In this document: positions 9,757 through 20,587 of the stretch, piece by piece
Numbering within the stretch: position 1 is the first letter of the stretch
Layout: each line of letters begins with the position of its first letter
Assembly (NCBI RefSeq): GCF_902167145.1
Contig: NC_050104.1
Coordinates: 5,292,001 to 5,356,000, forward strand
Direction of reading: 5' to 3'
DNA from: Zea mays
Lineage: Eukaryota > Streptophyta > Magnoliopsida > Poales > Poaceae
DNA: 64,000 nucleotides
The notes under the pieces: generated by a model
What the model saw: only the letters and a program-made list of their open reading frames with translations
Database searches by the model: none
Told to the model about the DNA's origin: nothing
Made by a program: the position numbers and the translations under genes

Positions 9757-12543
9757 TTGGACACCCTAGTGACACTATACCATGGAGGAAGCGTGGAGGA
9801 AGATGTTTATGGGAATGTTAGTTTTTATGGTATGAACAAGGTGACTGTGATGTTCGATGAAAGACCCTCTTTTGGCCAGATTTTCGCTCGAGCTTGTGAG
9901 GAGATTAGTTTCAATTTAAACGACCCTAGAATATCAATTCAGGATTTGTTGTCCCATATTACATCTGAGACAATGTCTGACGGTTGATCTCCATTGCCTC
10001 AGAAGATGATTGGGTGAGATATGTCAGAATTGTGAAGACGATTGTTCCACCATGTTTGGATGTGGTTGTTCGAAAGTTATCTTCTAGTCACTGCGATGCT
10101 CCATTCGGGTTGTCTTGCATCTCGTATTGAAGCTCCTTTGCCTGAGCTCCCGGAAGAAGTGGTTGTTGTGCCCGATGCTTAATCGAGCCCGAATGACTTT
10201 GAGATTTCTCATCCTGTTCGCGGCATTTGTGGGGCTTCTAATCCGGTGGTATCCCCAGGAGATTTCATTACCCAGGATCCAATCTAGGATCATCGTAGTA
10301 AGTGTATTTAACATGTTGTTCATATACATCGTTATTTCGTTTGATTAGACTTTTTAATGTCGTATTTCCTCCTTCGACGCGGTGCAAGATCTCCACAACT
10401 AGATAATGGTGCTTATCTTGATGTGTCCCTATCGTACAATATGGACCACATATGCAGGGCCTCAAATAGTGTCGATGTTCAGATTGAGGATGAGGAGGAG
10501 CCATATGAGGCTGCATGAGCCTTAGATTCTGATGATGACCTTCCGGTTCAAGAAATGACCGAGGAAGAAATTGAACTCATAAGACGTTTGTGTCCCGAGC
10601 GTGACCCTGTTGTACATGAATTTAGCAGTCTAAGTCAGTCCACCGGTGCATATACAGAAGGACGTGATGATGAACCGCTAGAGGCTCTGGATAACGACGA
10701 CAACATTGAGATTAAGGTAAGCTTACTTTTCAAGGACCTGCCTACACTGAGACGATGGCTACAGGAATATTCTATGAACCGCAAGAGGCCGTTCAAGGTG
10801 AGACACTCGTATGCACAGCATCGTTACACAGTTGTGTGCGAGGTGTCGGGATGTAATTGGAGGGTATGTGCCCGAAGGCAGAAGGATACCTGGAAGTTTA
10901 AGATCACCAAAATTGTAGGTCCACACACTTGTGCCCAGACAGAGCTGAGCTCTAAGCATCGTCAGTTGACATCTACCCTAATTGCGAAAAGGCTATTGGG
11001 GACATTGAAGGGTCAGCCAAACTTGAAGGTGAAGTCAATTATGACCATGACTTGGGAGATGTTTGGTTACAGGATCAAGTATGGGAAAGCTTGGAGGGCA
11101 AAGCAGCGAGCATGGAAGATGATATACGGGGATTGAGAGGAGGGTTACGAGAAGTTGCCAGCATTGTTCAATGCAATGAAAGCAACAAACCTAGGCATGC
11201 ATTACGAGTACATCCCTAAACCTAATGAATGGAGGAACAACAGAGAGATCTTCTTTCGTGCTTTCTAGTGTTTCTCGTAGTGCATAGAGGCCTTCAGGCA
11301 TTGTCGTCCTGTGCTCTCTATTGATGGTACTTTTCTGCTTGGGAAGTATAAGGGCACATTGTTGGTTGCCATATCATGTGACGCAGACAACGCATTGGTT
11401 CCTGTGGCATTTGCTTTGGTGGAGAGGGAGAACAGAGATAGTTGGTCTTGGTTCTTGCGACTTGTTCGGATCCATGTCGTGGGCCCTGGTCGCGAGGTTG
11501 GTGTCATATCTGATAGACACCAAGGTATTCTTAATGCAGTGCAAGAGCAGATTCCTGGCTACGCACCCATGCACCACAGATGGTGCACTCGACATCTAGC
11601 AGAAAATCTTCTTTGAAAGGATCGTAGCAAGGCTAACTTTCCCCTTTTTGAGGAGGTCTATCGACAGTTGGAGGTTTCGTTTTTCGAGGACAAGTTGAAG
11701 GAACTAAACAATGCAACAAATGCTAAAGGTAAGAACTGGATTGCTAGATTGCTGAGGGAACCACAGAAGTGGACAAGGGCCTACGACGAAGGTGGTTGGA
11801 GGTTCGAGTTCCAGACTAGCAACATGGCCGAGTCATTTAACAGTGTGCTGAAGGGTATACACGGCATGCCAATCAATGCTATAGTAACATTCACTTTCTA
11901 TCGGCTCGTGGCTTGGTTTAATGATAGACACGCACATGCCAAGGCAATGCAGACGTGAGGGCAGAGATGGCCACCTAAACCAACAACACACCTTAATAAT
12001 GCAAAGGAACGGACCAATAGACATGAAGTACAATGCTTTGATGAGGAGTTGGGTAAATACGAGGTAACAACGATGGGTGGCATAACTTCTGACCGTGAGG
12101 TGCGGCCTTCGAGGACACATGTTGTGTTACTTGATGCATTCTCATGTGGTTGTGGTAAACCTAGACAGTACCACTTTCCATGTTCTCATTATGTTGCCGC
12201 CGCACGTCATCACAACTTTGCATTTGAGAGCAGGATACCTTTGGAGTTCAGTGTAGAGAGCTTAGTACGTACCTGGAGCCCTCATTTTGAGCCATTTCTT
12301 GACGAGTCACAGTGGCCAACGTACACCGGTCTGGTATACATTGCAGAACCAACGCATCGATGGGACAAACGTGGTACTAGGAAAATGAGCCGGTGCAACA
12401 TGGTTATGGATCAGGTTTCTAGCCGCACTAGGAGAGGTCGAGCGTCCCCCTTTCTCGTGGACCTAGAGCAGAATGAATGTGGAAAATACGGGAGACTTGG
12501 CCACAACTCACGTACATGCATTTGGACACTTAGTCAGGTGTGA
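9757..12543 (+). pseudogene. MULE transposase (MURA type), inactivated
   Basis: DDE transposase that cuts the element TIRs. The N-terminal segment from 9757 (TLVTLYHGG ... MFDERPSF) is the PB1-like domain common in maize MULE transposases; its expected ATG is TTG here. A frameshift falls near 9980, and an intron probably begins at the GTAAGT near 10298. From about 10380 to 12543 all pieces share one frame. They include a zinc-binding WRKY-GCM1-type region (VCEVSGCNWRVCARR ... HTC), the MULE core (LSIDGTFLLGKYKG, VISDRHQGI, RWCTRHLAENL), a SWIM finger (CGCG ... FPCSH) and a C-terminal knuckle (ECGKYGRLGHNSRTC) that has lost its first cysteine. In-frame stops include 10516, 11134, 11266, 11278, 11614 and 11956. 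All are one transition from a sense codon. Confidence 0.9.
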
Positions 12544-12649
12544 TACAATGTTTATTTCACACGTAGAGTACACATCTATTATTGTACTATGTAAATGTTA
12601 TTGTTAAATTTTAATATTTTTACTAACCTTATTATCTTAATTTGCAGGA

Positions 12650-13180
12650 TGGCGCAGTTCCACTTGCTGGACCCTCACTACGACGAGCACCACAGGGGTC
12701 GTCTCAACGCAGAGGGAGAGGTAATTTTTTTGCACATATATTAAAATTTTGAATTAGTAAATGCAACATATATTTGACTAATGAAATTACTTTGATTGTT
12801 AGGTGTTGCTCGTTTTGCGGGTCCGGACCCACGACCGGTTTCTGGAGGAGACGCGGTACGATGATAGGTACACTCCTCTTCTACAGAGGGCTGGCTTGGA
12901 CGTCGTATCGTTCCAGGTTCGCCATAGACTGCCGACTTTCAACCCAGCGGCGTTGATGGCTCTGGTCGACAGGTAAAGACTTCTATATTTTTTAACTTTT
13001 ACAGTAATCGCATCTATTTGCATACTAATGATTTTGTATTCGTTTGTCTTCCAATAGGTGGCGGCCAGAGACTCATACTTTCCACCTTCCCTGGGGTGAG
13101 ATGATCGTGACGCTGGAAGATTGTCAGAAGATTCTTGGTCTCAGCATTCAGGGTCGTCCAGTGATGTGGACTATATGATG
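12650..13180 (+). pseudogene. plant mobile domain (PMD) protein, truncated
   Basis: Starting at the ATG at 12649 after a TTTGCAG acceptor, the exons read MAQFHLLDPHYDEHHRG, then RYDDRYTPLLQRAGLDVV and ALMDGLVDRW-like text, then TFHLPWGEMIVTLEDCQKIL, separated by GT...AG introns (about 12721-12801 and 12975-13056). This is the N-terminal third of the aminotransferase-like plant mobile domain (PF10536; the MAIN/MAIL family), which also occurs inside MULEs. The homology stops near 13170, where a minisatellite begins, so about two thirds of the usual domain is missing. It may be a separate gene or a downstream exon set of the transposase transcript. Confidence 0.75.
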
Positions 13181-13195
13181 ACAACTTTGTCATGT

Positions 13196-13300
13196 GAACT
13201 ATGTTATGTGGACATTGTATTAAGAACTATGTTATGTGGACATTATGGACTATGTTATGTGGACATTGTATTAAGAACTATGTTATGTGGATTTTGTCAT
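13196..13300 (+). repeat. short tandem repeats after the PMD gene
   Basis: GAACTATGTTATGTGGACAT recurs three to four times with spacings of about 25-45 bases. It marks the point where PMD homology ends. Confidence 0.7.
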
Positions 13301-13526
13301 ATTCTGTGTTATTTTGTGATGTATTATATGCTGAAATGTGGTGATATCTTATAATATGTGAAATTTTCAACTGTGGTTGTTAATAAAATAAGGGAAACTC
13401 TTGCGATTTTTTTTTGTAAATTGGAAAAAACATGACAATGCAATACAAACAATACAGATTTGAAACATTAGGGTTCTAAAACATTTTGGATATGAAAGTA
13501 CTACAGAATAGGCTACTAGTTTGTTC

Positions 13527-15289
13527 AATCAGAATCACAATCTATAAGTAACTCATCTCCAGAGTCATCCGTTGCGCAATCCTCAACGACTACCTCGTTC
13601 CACTTGCTGCATTGTCCTGCATCACACTTTTTAGCAGTTCTCTTGTAATAATTGGCTTCTGCTTCATATGCAGCTTGGGAGAATAGCTGATCCTCAGCCT
13701 CAGCCTCATTGCACTTCTACTTGTAATAAGCCGCCTCTACCTCTTCGGTGGCCTGAGACATAAACTCGTCCTCCTCCTCTTGAGCACGTAATCCTGCCTC
13801 AGCTAGTGCGATGAGCTCACTCAACCTTGATGTGTCATCCTCCTCTTCCCCATGTAATCCTGCCTCTGCGAGAGCAATAAGCTCCCTGAACCTAGATGTG
13901 TCGTCCTCCTCCTCCTCCATCAGCTCCACCGTCGCCATTTTTTCCTGAACGTATCTTGCATGTGCCTCATCTGCGATATGGTTTACGCCACATCCAATCT
14001 CTGCAAATATAATGAGAAAAATAAGTTTCCAAAGTCAGGATAAATAAATTGTACAAACAAAATTATAGTATCATTTTTCTCACTCACTTCCCTTGAGACG
14101 ACCAGCAAGATTATCCAACATTTGTTTCTCGGCTCTAGCCGCCCCCCATTCCCTTGCATCATGTGCTCTCTTCTCATGTGTCGCCTTCAACCTCCTCAGC
14201 TCTGCACGCATCGGACTGTCAAAACTCGCAGATTTCGCATACCTACACATGTCCTGTATGCGATCGTTAATGTAGGAATCGACGAGCTGAGATCCACAAC
14301 GCATCTTCTATCCCATTAGTCTCTTGGACTTTATTGTGGGCATCATCTCTCCTTTGTCGTCGTAACTCTCCTAACTGCATTTCCTCGTCTCCTACAAAAA
14401 AGAGTAAGTACGGTTGTAACATTAAAGCTGGTGCAAACAATAAATAAATACCAACCTCATTGTAATCTACCATATGTCCACAAAAATAGCCAACACCAAG
14501 CTCGAAAGGAACTAATCCATATTTAGCTTCAACACCACATTTGCATAGTACTGGATCAAACTTCAACTCTTCTGCCCACTCATTTTTTCTTTTCCGTTGC
14601 CTCTGCCTCTGGCCAATGGGACAAAGGACCATACAACCACTCTCTGAAATGACACTTACGCCACCCGTATGGCTGCAGGAGAATAATTTAGTAATTTTTT
14701 GCAAAAATTAACAAAAGTTTAGACATTTGTTATGGGCTCACATAATCAATGTTCGGACACACGAAGTGCTTCGCAGTGTCCTCGTCGATGACAGCACGAT
14801 CTCCGCAATTGCATCGAGGCGGCGAGTCCATTCTTCTTTCTGTTGCTACCTCCTTCTCTGCATCCGTCATTGGTGGAGGATTCGGGGGAGGAGGTACCCA
14901 ACGCTTAAAACACTCATGACTAGTCCTTCCACACAACCAATTAGCGAAAACAAGATATCGAGGGTCAAATTTATCAGGACCGTCGATCCACTGGAAAAAG
15001 AAACACCTCAGGTGCTCCTAAAAAATGGAACGAAGCATTATTACACATCTAGTAAACAATATTAAGTCACAAGTCATAAGCTACGTACGTTAAAACCGCC
15101 ACAAAAGTAGAAGCAGCGAGCAGCACTGTCTGAATGTTTGGATTGACATACCCAAGCCGGTCTGCCATAGTCAAAGTTAGGCACAGGAAGTTCAGGAGGA
15201 ACAAGAGCATCCTTACTAGATACGTCCGGATATAACTCCCGAGGACGACCTCTCTTCTGCCACAACGCCTCCCGGTACATGTCTTTCAT
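13527..15289 (-). pseudogene. multi-exon zinc-motif gene carried by the MULE
   Basis: On the minus strand exon 1 (15289-15089) opens with an ATG and ends at a GTACGT donor. Exon 2 (15017-14742) keeps the frame and carries RCNCGD ... HFVCPN, a GRF-type zinc motif, after a Pro-rich linker. Exon 3 (about 14674-14455) starts after CTGCAG and holds a second, similar motif (CKCGVEAKYGLVP ... GYFCGH); a one-base frameshift lies in an A-run near 14585. Later exons encode a charged helical region. The last exon holds two near-identical acidic units (EEEDDTSR ... LIALAEAGL) and paired SQA ... YYK units, interrupted by one TAG (13717-13719). I do not know its function. Similar genes occur beside grass MULE transposases. 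It is convergent with the transposase and PMD genes. Confidence 0.7.
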
Positions 15290-15588
15290 CTAAGAAACGA
15301 TTATAATTAACACATGTACCTAATAGACTTTATAATCGGATTTCACAAACTATCAAATCAAATGTAGTCATCATATGAACTATACTATATATTCTAGGAG
15401 CAACAATGGAAATTAATAATCGAAAAATTACAAACCAATATACAAAACGAATCAGTGAGACACCATACCTTGGTCTACGAAGTATTCCAACTCAAAACTT
15501 TGAATAGACCAACTTTGATGAAGTTTTGAATTGAGGGCAAATGAGCTCTTCTCGGCCAGCAGCGTGGCCATTTTATAGGCCTTCGTAG

Positions 15589-15838
15589 CTCAGCGCCAAG
15601 ATCCGTGACGCCGAGCTAGGAGGCCGCGTCGGCGCCGCGTCGACGCCACGCCAGCCCTAGCCGTCGGGAGCCACCAGCACCACGTCAAAACTCAGCGCCA
15701 TAGCCTATGGCGTCGAGCTGTGTTACCTCGGCGCCGTAGGCTATGGCGCCGAGTATCGGGTCCAAAATGGGAATTAAGTCTTCCAGGGGTCTAAGTGTAA
15801 ATTTTTGTCACAAAAATGGCTAAAAACAAAAAATTCGG
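15589..15838 (-). repeat. right TIR of the MULE
   Basis: Reverse-complement match to 8639-8869 with scattered substitutions and small indels, including the GGCGCCATAGCC palindromes. It is followed by the target duplication TATCTATTTA at 15839-15848. Confidence 0.9.
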
Positions 15839-15848
15839 TATCTATTTA

Positions 15849-16081
15849 CTTGTTAGCCTGATTCAAATTGACACCAGAATAGAGAGGAAAAGAGGAAGTA
15901 AACAACTAGCTCACAAAAGAAAGCCTTGCAACTACGCGCTATAAATTTGATTTGCAACTGCGATAATAAGGGCACGTCCGCTTTCTCTGTATGTGGATTC
16001 AAAAAGTACATACCATATTTTGTTTCCCTTGCTTTGCTATTTGAATGCTTACCTCAGTGCAAGAGCAGAGAAGAGGTTTGG
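15849..16081. other. host sequence left of the copia insertion
   Basis: Unique-looking sequence between the MULE and the Sirevirus. With the 43.5-kb insertion removed it continues at 59631-59713. On the minus strand the rejoined stretch gives an open reading of about 30 residues ending at GAG followed by GTAAGC (16058-16050), a plausible exon end and donor. It could be a fragment of a host gene; the peptide is not recognised. Confidence 0.35.
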
Positions 16082-16087
16082 TGAGAG

Positions 16088-16713
16088 TGTCGGTGTTTTG
16101 GGTCCGACCGCGCACCCAGGGTTGCCCCTCGAGGTGCTTTTTGGAGTAGGACGGTGTTTCCGACTGTAGCTCGATGGTTCGTGCCAGATGCACGAGAAAC
16201 AGTAGACAATCTTGTACAGGTTCGGGCCGCTTTGAGACGCGTAATACCCTACGTCCTAGAGTGGATACTTTGTGTAGTGGGTTACAAGGGAGTTCTCTAG
16301 TATCAGGGATGTTAGAGAACTAAACAGATGGCTAAGTAGTGAGATGTTTTTGAGGGGATGCCCCCTAGGCCTTATATACTTGACCGTGGGGCATTACATG
16401 TGGATATGATAACAGCGTGTGCCTAAGTAATAGTGAACCGACTGAGCCTATCCTCTGATAATTCCGCCGACCTATCTCCATTCAGTTCCGATGTATGAGG
16501 ACACTGTACGGGAAGGTCGGATCACTGCTGCGGTCGATGCTCAAATTCATCAGGCCGTCTGGGCTCGTGTTGATCCAATCTTGTGTCAATCCACTTTACT
16601 AGACGTCCCTTCCCTAGGCCCACGAAGGGGTGACCTTGCGAAATATTAGGCCTAAGGACTTTCGCGAGGCCTTTCGGCCTTCTAGTGGACCCGAGGGATA
16701 TCCATCCCCCACA
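16088..16713 (-). repeat. Grande A 3' LTR
   Basis: It spans TGTCGGTGTT to CCCCCACA on the plus strand. The adjoining internal sequence read on the minus strand, AAAGATTGGGGGCT, is the polypurine tract. Confidence 0.9.
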
Positions 16714-16989
16714 AGCCCCCAATCTTTGAGTTGATTTTGAAACAATCGGCCCAAAGATTCTAGGTCCAGCTTGCAGTTTTTTGATTTTGATAAGGAATGC
16801 CTTGAAAATAGGTCTATCGAGTCGTTGCTTCTGAACTCTGAGTGACTCGGTAAAAACGATCTTCTACTGTTTTCTTCTGCCATTATTCATCGGTCTGGAA
16901 TTCAGGACTCTTAGCTTTATTCCTCAGAAATTGGTGCTCTGTCTTGGGTTTATGCTTTGGAGATCAACATTCTGCTCTCTGGAATTCAG

Positions 16990-17290
16990 GACTCATTGGG
17001 TGCACCGAAGGTGCACCCAATGGGTGTAGCCCCCGAGCTTCGAGTGGATTGCTGAAAATAATCCACTCGAAGGTCTTCATCTCAAGTTTTTTCAGAAATC
17101 ATTTTTATCTTCAACTCATGCTTTAGAAGTCAGCATTGTTTTATTTTTATCTCATGCTTTAGAAGTCAGCATTCTGTCTTTTGGGGTTGATGATCCATTA
17201 GGTGCACCAGAGGTGCACCCAATGGGTGTAGCCCCCGAGCTTTGAGTGGGTTACTGAAAATAATCCACTCAAAGGTCTTCATCTCGTGCT
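16990..17290 (+). repeat. ~200-bp hairpin repeats in Grande A
   Basis: Two units, the first near 17000-17075 and the second near 17205-17290, each carry GGTGCACC...AATGGGTGTAGCCCC and then a stem made by CGAGTGGATT and AATCCACTCG (TGAGTGGGTT in the second) around a short AT-rich loop. Copy B has the same pair at 44030-44310. Confidence 0.8.
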
Positions 17291-17904
17291 GTTTTTAGAA
17301 ATCATCCTTTCATCTTCGTCGAATGCCTTAGAAATCAACATTATATCATCAGCTTTATGCTTTAGAGATCAGCATACAGTTTTGCCTCTGAGATCGAGCA
17401 TGCGATCTGCCCATGTCTTGTTAGGTTTGAAATTTATTTGATCTGCGACAGATTGGACATCCGGTAGATGGCCCTTGGCTGGTCTTCATATCACTTCGTG
17501 CTTCAATGCTTCTGTTGATTAGACTTGTACTTCATCGGCTATTTTTGGCTTTCCTCTAATCTCCATCGATATCTTCCTTCTGTCTTGATACATTCATTGC
17601 GTATACTATATGGATGTGACTGCTTGGGAAAATCTATTGAAAATTCCTAGATGTCTCCCCAATGAGTGTAGGCAAGGGACGGCTTGGTGCGCTGAGTGTT
17701 TAGCAAACTGCTCCTGAGTAGTGACTTGACGTAACCGAGGGTGTAATCATATCGTCCAAGCAGTTCACTTGAGTCCCAATGGGTGTCGTGTTACATGAAA
17801 CGGTGCCAGTCGCCTGACTTGTTTCCAGACGATTTGAATTGCTTATTGAATATTTGCGACTGTTCAGTGACCATGGTAGGAGATGAGCGGTTGCCTTCTT
17901 CTTC

Positions 17905-17912
17905 TATAAATA
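17905..17912 (+). promoter_or_regulatory. TATA box of the antisense acidic ORF, copy A
   Basis: TATAAATA stands 82 bases before the start codon of the acidic ORF, preceded by a CTTCTTC run. The same TATAAATA is kept in copy B (44923-44930), 87 bases before its ATG. This supports an internal promoter firing against gag-pol. Confidence 0.6.
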
Positions 17913-17986
17913 GTGCGCTTGCTTCACTGGCGTCTTCACACATCTCACTGCCGCTTGTTGCTTACTCTCCTCTCTTCTACTCCACC

Positions 17987-18394
17987 ATGGGCAAGAGCAA
18001 GAAGGGTGGAAGTTCGTCGCACCATTCCGGCGACAAGCGGAAGCGCGAACCAACCCCTCCCTCGAAGGATTTTGGCAATTCCGAGTACTCGGAGGAGGAG
18101 TTCTCCTCTGAGTCTGAGGGGTCACCGGTCCACGCCTCTCCCTCGGCGTCGTCTGACGACTCACACGATTCCCAGGGGATTGCTGCAGAGGTGTGGACAT
18201 ACATCCAGGCCGTCGAGCGCGCTGGGCTCGAGGGCTCGGATGAGTCGGAGGTCTCCTCAGACGAGGAGGGCTCTTCGGACTCGTCCGAGGAGGGAGGCGG
18301 CGGTGATGGCGATGACGAGGGCGATGACGACGGCGGAGGCGACGGAGGTGGCGATGACGACGGCGGCAGAGGCGACGGCAAGGCCAGTGGCTAG
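17987..18394 (+). CDS. antisense acidic Ser/Asp/Gly-rich protein, Grande A
   Basis: An intact 135-residue ORF on the strand opposite to gag-pol. The start is the ATG in CCACCATGG, a strong plant context, and copy B uses the same ATG. The N-terminus is basic (MGKSKKGG ... DKRKRE), which could act as a nuclear signal. The middle is Ser/Glu-rich with YSEEEFSSESEG, then a conserved patch VWTYI.AVERAGLEGSDESE, and the tail is Asp/Gly-rich ending KASG. No fold is recognised and most of it is probably disordered. Function is unknown. From memory, Grande elements are described as having an ORF (gene 23) on the opposite strand; this could be it or part of it. Confidence 0.65.
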   Translation: MGKSKKGGSSSHHSGDKRKREPTPPSKDFGNSEYSEEEFSSESEGSPVHASPSASSDDSHDSQGIAAEVWTYIQAVERAGLEGSDESEVSSDEEGSSDSSEEGGGGDGDDEGDDDGGGDGGGDDDGGRGDGKASG

Positions 18395-18784
18395 GCGCCA
18401 CTGGTTTAGATGTTAGTATAGATAGATAGTAGTAGAAGTAGTATTAGTGGAATAATGTAGTAGTATTTATTAATATAATGTAGTGAAATGTAATGTAGTA
18501 GTGTAATGCATCGAACAGTGGGAAGTAGACCAACTCATAATGAGTTGGTATTTAAGTTTGTGGAAATACTTCCCCTCCTTATATAATGAAGAAGACTTTG
18601 GCTCGTTCTGTGTGCATTTCTTGCTTTTCCACCGTTCCTTTTGCAGTTGGTCGATCGATCGTATTTGTGCTTAATGTAACCGTTGTTCTCAGAGGTAATG
18701 CTCGAGTAACGACTTGCAATCGCTGCGCCATATTTTAATTCCGCCTGCATATTCGTAGAGAAAGAACGACTGATTTACTGTCGG

Positions 18785-19065
18785 TGTCTTTAGAGGTAAC
18801 ATCGGCAACACCAGCGTTTTAGAGGTAACAGCCGAGTCCTTTCGAGCCACATCAGCGTTTTAGAAATAACGGCCGAGTGATTACTGGTGACGTTCGCGTT
18901 CTAGAAGTAACAGCCGAGTTATATCGAGCCACATCGACGTTTTAGAAATAACGACCGAGTGAGGACTGGTGATGTCAGCGTTTTAGAAATAATAGCTGAG
19001 TTACATCAAGCCACGTCGGCGTTTTAGAAATAACGACCGAGTAATGACTGGGCACTTTTTGGAAA
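18785..19065 (+). repeat. ~60-bp tandem units in Grande A
   Basis: Five to six diverged units contain CGTTTTAGAAATAACGACCGAGTGA, in longer or shorter versions, spaced by TGGTGACGTCGG-like text. The equivalent array in copy B is 45760-46020. Confidence 0.8.
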
Positions 19066-20587
19066 TGGAGTCTGACTCGGGAAAACCCCATTGGTACCGT
19101 GTCGTCGCACGCCTCTACATTCTGAGCCCTAGACTTACTTTCTGCTTCCAGACCTCCTCTGTTTCCCTTTGATCTCGCTTCCGCTCAGTTCGCTGGTGAG
19201 ATTGAGATGGTGCCCAAGCGGAAGAGTTAGAATTCCGCCGCTGCGATTATTCCCCCCATCGATCCCAACAGCCAATTGCCCTTCGCAGGTAATCATATGT
19301 CTGTTGTTTTCGAGTTGGACCTTCTTCATCTTGTCTCTGTCGAAGTTCTTCCTCCGAAGGAGCTTTGCTCTTGGCAGATCTGTCGTGGGGTTACTGTCCC
19401 GACAGAGGATAGCCACGAGTCCGTTGTTTACATTCCTTTTCTTATCCGCGGACTTGCTCTTCCTATTTCTCCTTTCTTTCGTGGCCTCCTTGATTTTTAC
19501 CATCTGAATATGACTCATCTGAATCCCAACTCTATTCTGCAAGTTTCTATTTTGTTCATTTATGTGAAGCCTACCTTGGAATTCTTCCTCACTTTGGCTT
19601 ATGGAAATACTTATATCACTGTCGGCCTGGAATGGCCGGAGGGCAGCACCAGCTTGTGGGTGGTGCGAGTTTGGAGATGCGCCGTGGGAGGAAGACAGAA
19701 TACCTTGACATCCCACTCAAGGATAGCATCAAAGGATGGTACTTGGAGTGGTTCATTGTAGAAAATCATGGCAAGTCCCTCCCCCCTAGGTCAGGGAGAT
19801 AGCCGGATGTTCATGCTCCAAGTTAGATTGAATCCCCCACAGACTTGGATATAACAGAGGCCAGAGTTCTGCTTGCTGAGATTGGTTTGCTGAAGAAGAG
19901 AGGTCTGACTGCTGAAGCTGTAGTTGCAGACTTTGTTTTAAGAATATCCAGCCACTTAAGGACAGAGCGTACCCGGCTTATTTGTATAGTGGTGTCACTG
20001 ATTCAACCCGGGTTACCAACAAGAGGATTCCTGCTGTGGATTTGGTAAGCCGACTGGAGATGATTCTTAGAGGCAAAGTATTGAATATTGGTGCTCCTGT
20101 TACATATTCTGCCTAGAATCTGCCACCTTCCAAGTCTTTTTTCGATTTTGTGTCCAATCCTCCTGCTAGTGGTAGTGGTTTGGGTCTTGGAGTGCGACCC
20201 TCTCCCAAAGAAGTTGAGTCTCTGGTTGCTTCACTTGGTAATCTTCCCAATGATGAGAGGCAAGTTCACTTTGAGATGCCTATAACCCCAAGCGATGCAG
20301 AGATAAGCGCTATGCTGGACATGTTGGCTGAGGATTCTTCTGATTCGGTCCCTGCTAAAACAATAGCTGCTGCAACTGTCCCAGAGCCTGGAAAAACCTT
20401 GAATGCTCAAAAATCTGATAGCACTCTCCCAAAACGCCTTCGCCAGGCTAGTCATCCAACTGCTCCTGCCGAGGGGAAGAAGAAGAAAAAGAGACGGCTT
20501 CGGCGAGTGTCGTGTTTGGACCAGGATGCTGGCCCTTCTGCTCCTGCTGCTGAAGAAGTGCCAGTGAAACTTTTTACTGGAGGTGTT

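Larger units (their letters stand above)
8639..15838 (+). mobile_element. complete Mutator-like element (MULE), 7,200 bp
   Basis: The ends are inverted copies: the left begins CCGAATATTTTGTTTTTTAG and the right, read in reverse, CCGAATTTTTTGTTTTTAGC. Similarity runs on for 231-250 bp. Both sides carry TATCTATTTA (8629-8638 and 15839-15848), a 10-bp target duplication (up to 12 bp if the end bases are assigned differently), in the MULE range of 8-11. Inside are a broken MURA-type transposase (+), a truncated plant-mobile-domain gene (+) and a convergent multi-exon gene (-). The transposase has many stops, so the element is defective, though its ends look mobilisable in trans. Confidence 0.92.

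Noticed and set aside
17904..18401. 165-residue Arg/His/Pro-rich ORF on the minus strand and a second plus-strand frame over the acidic ORF
   Set aside because: Low-complexity mirror images of the Asp/Ser/Gly-rich codons. No promoter or start context, and the frame is not colinear between the two Grande copies.
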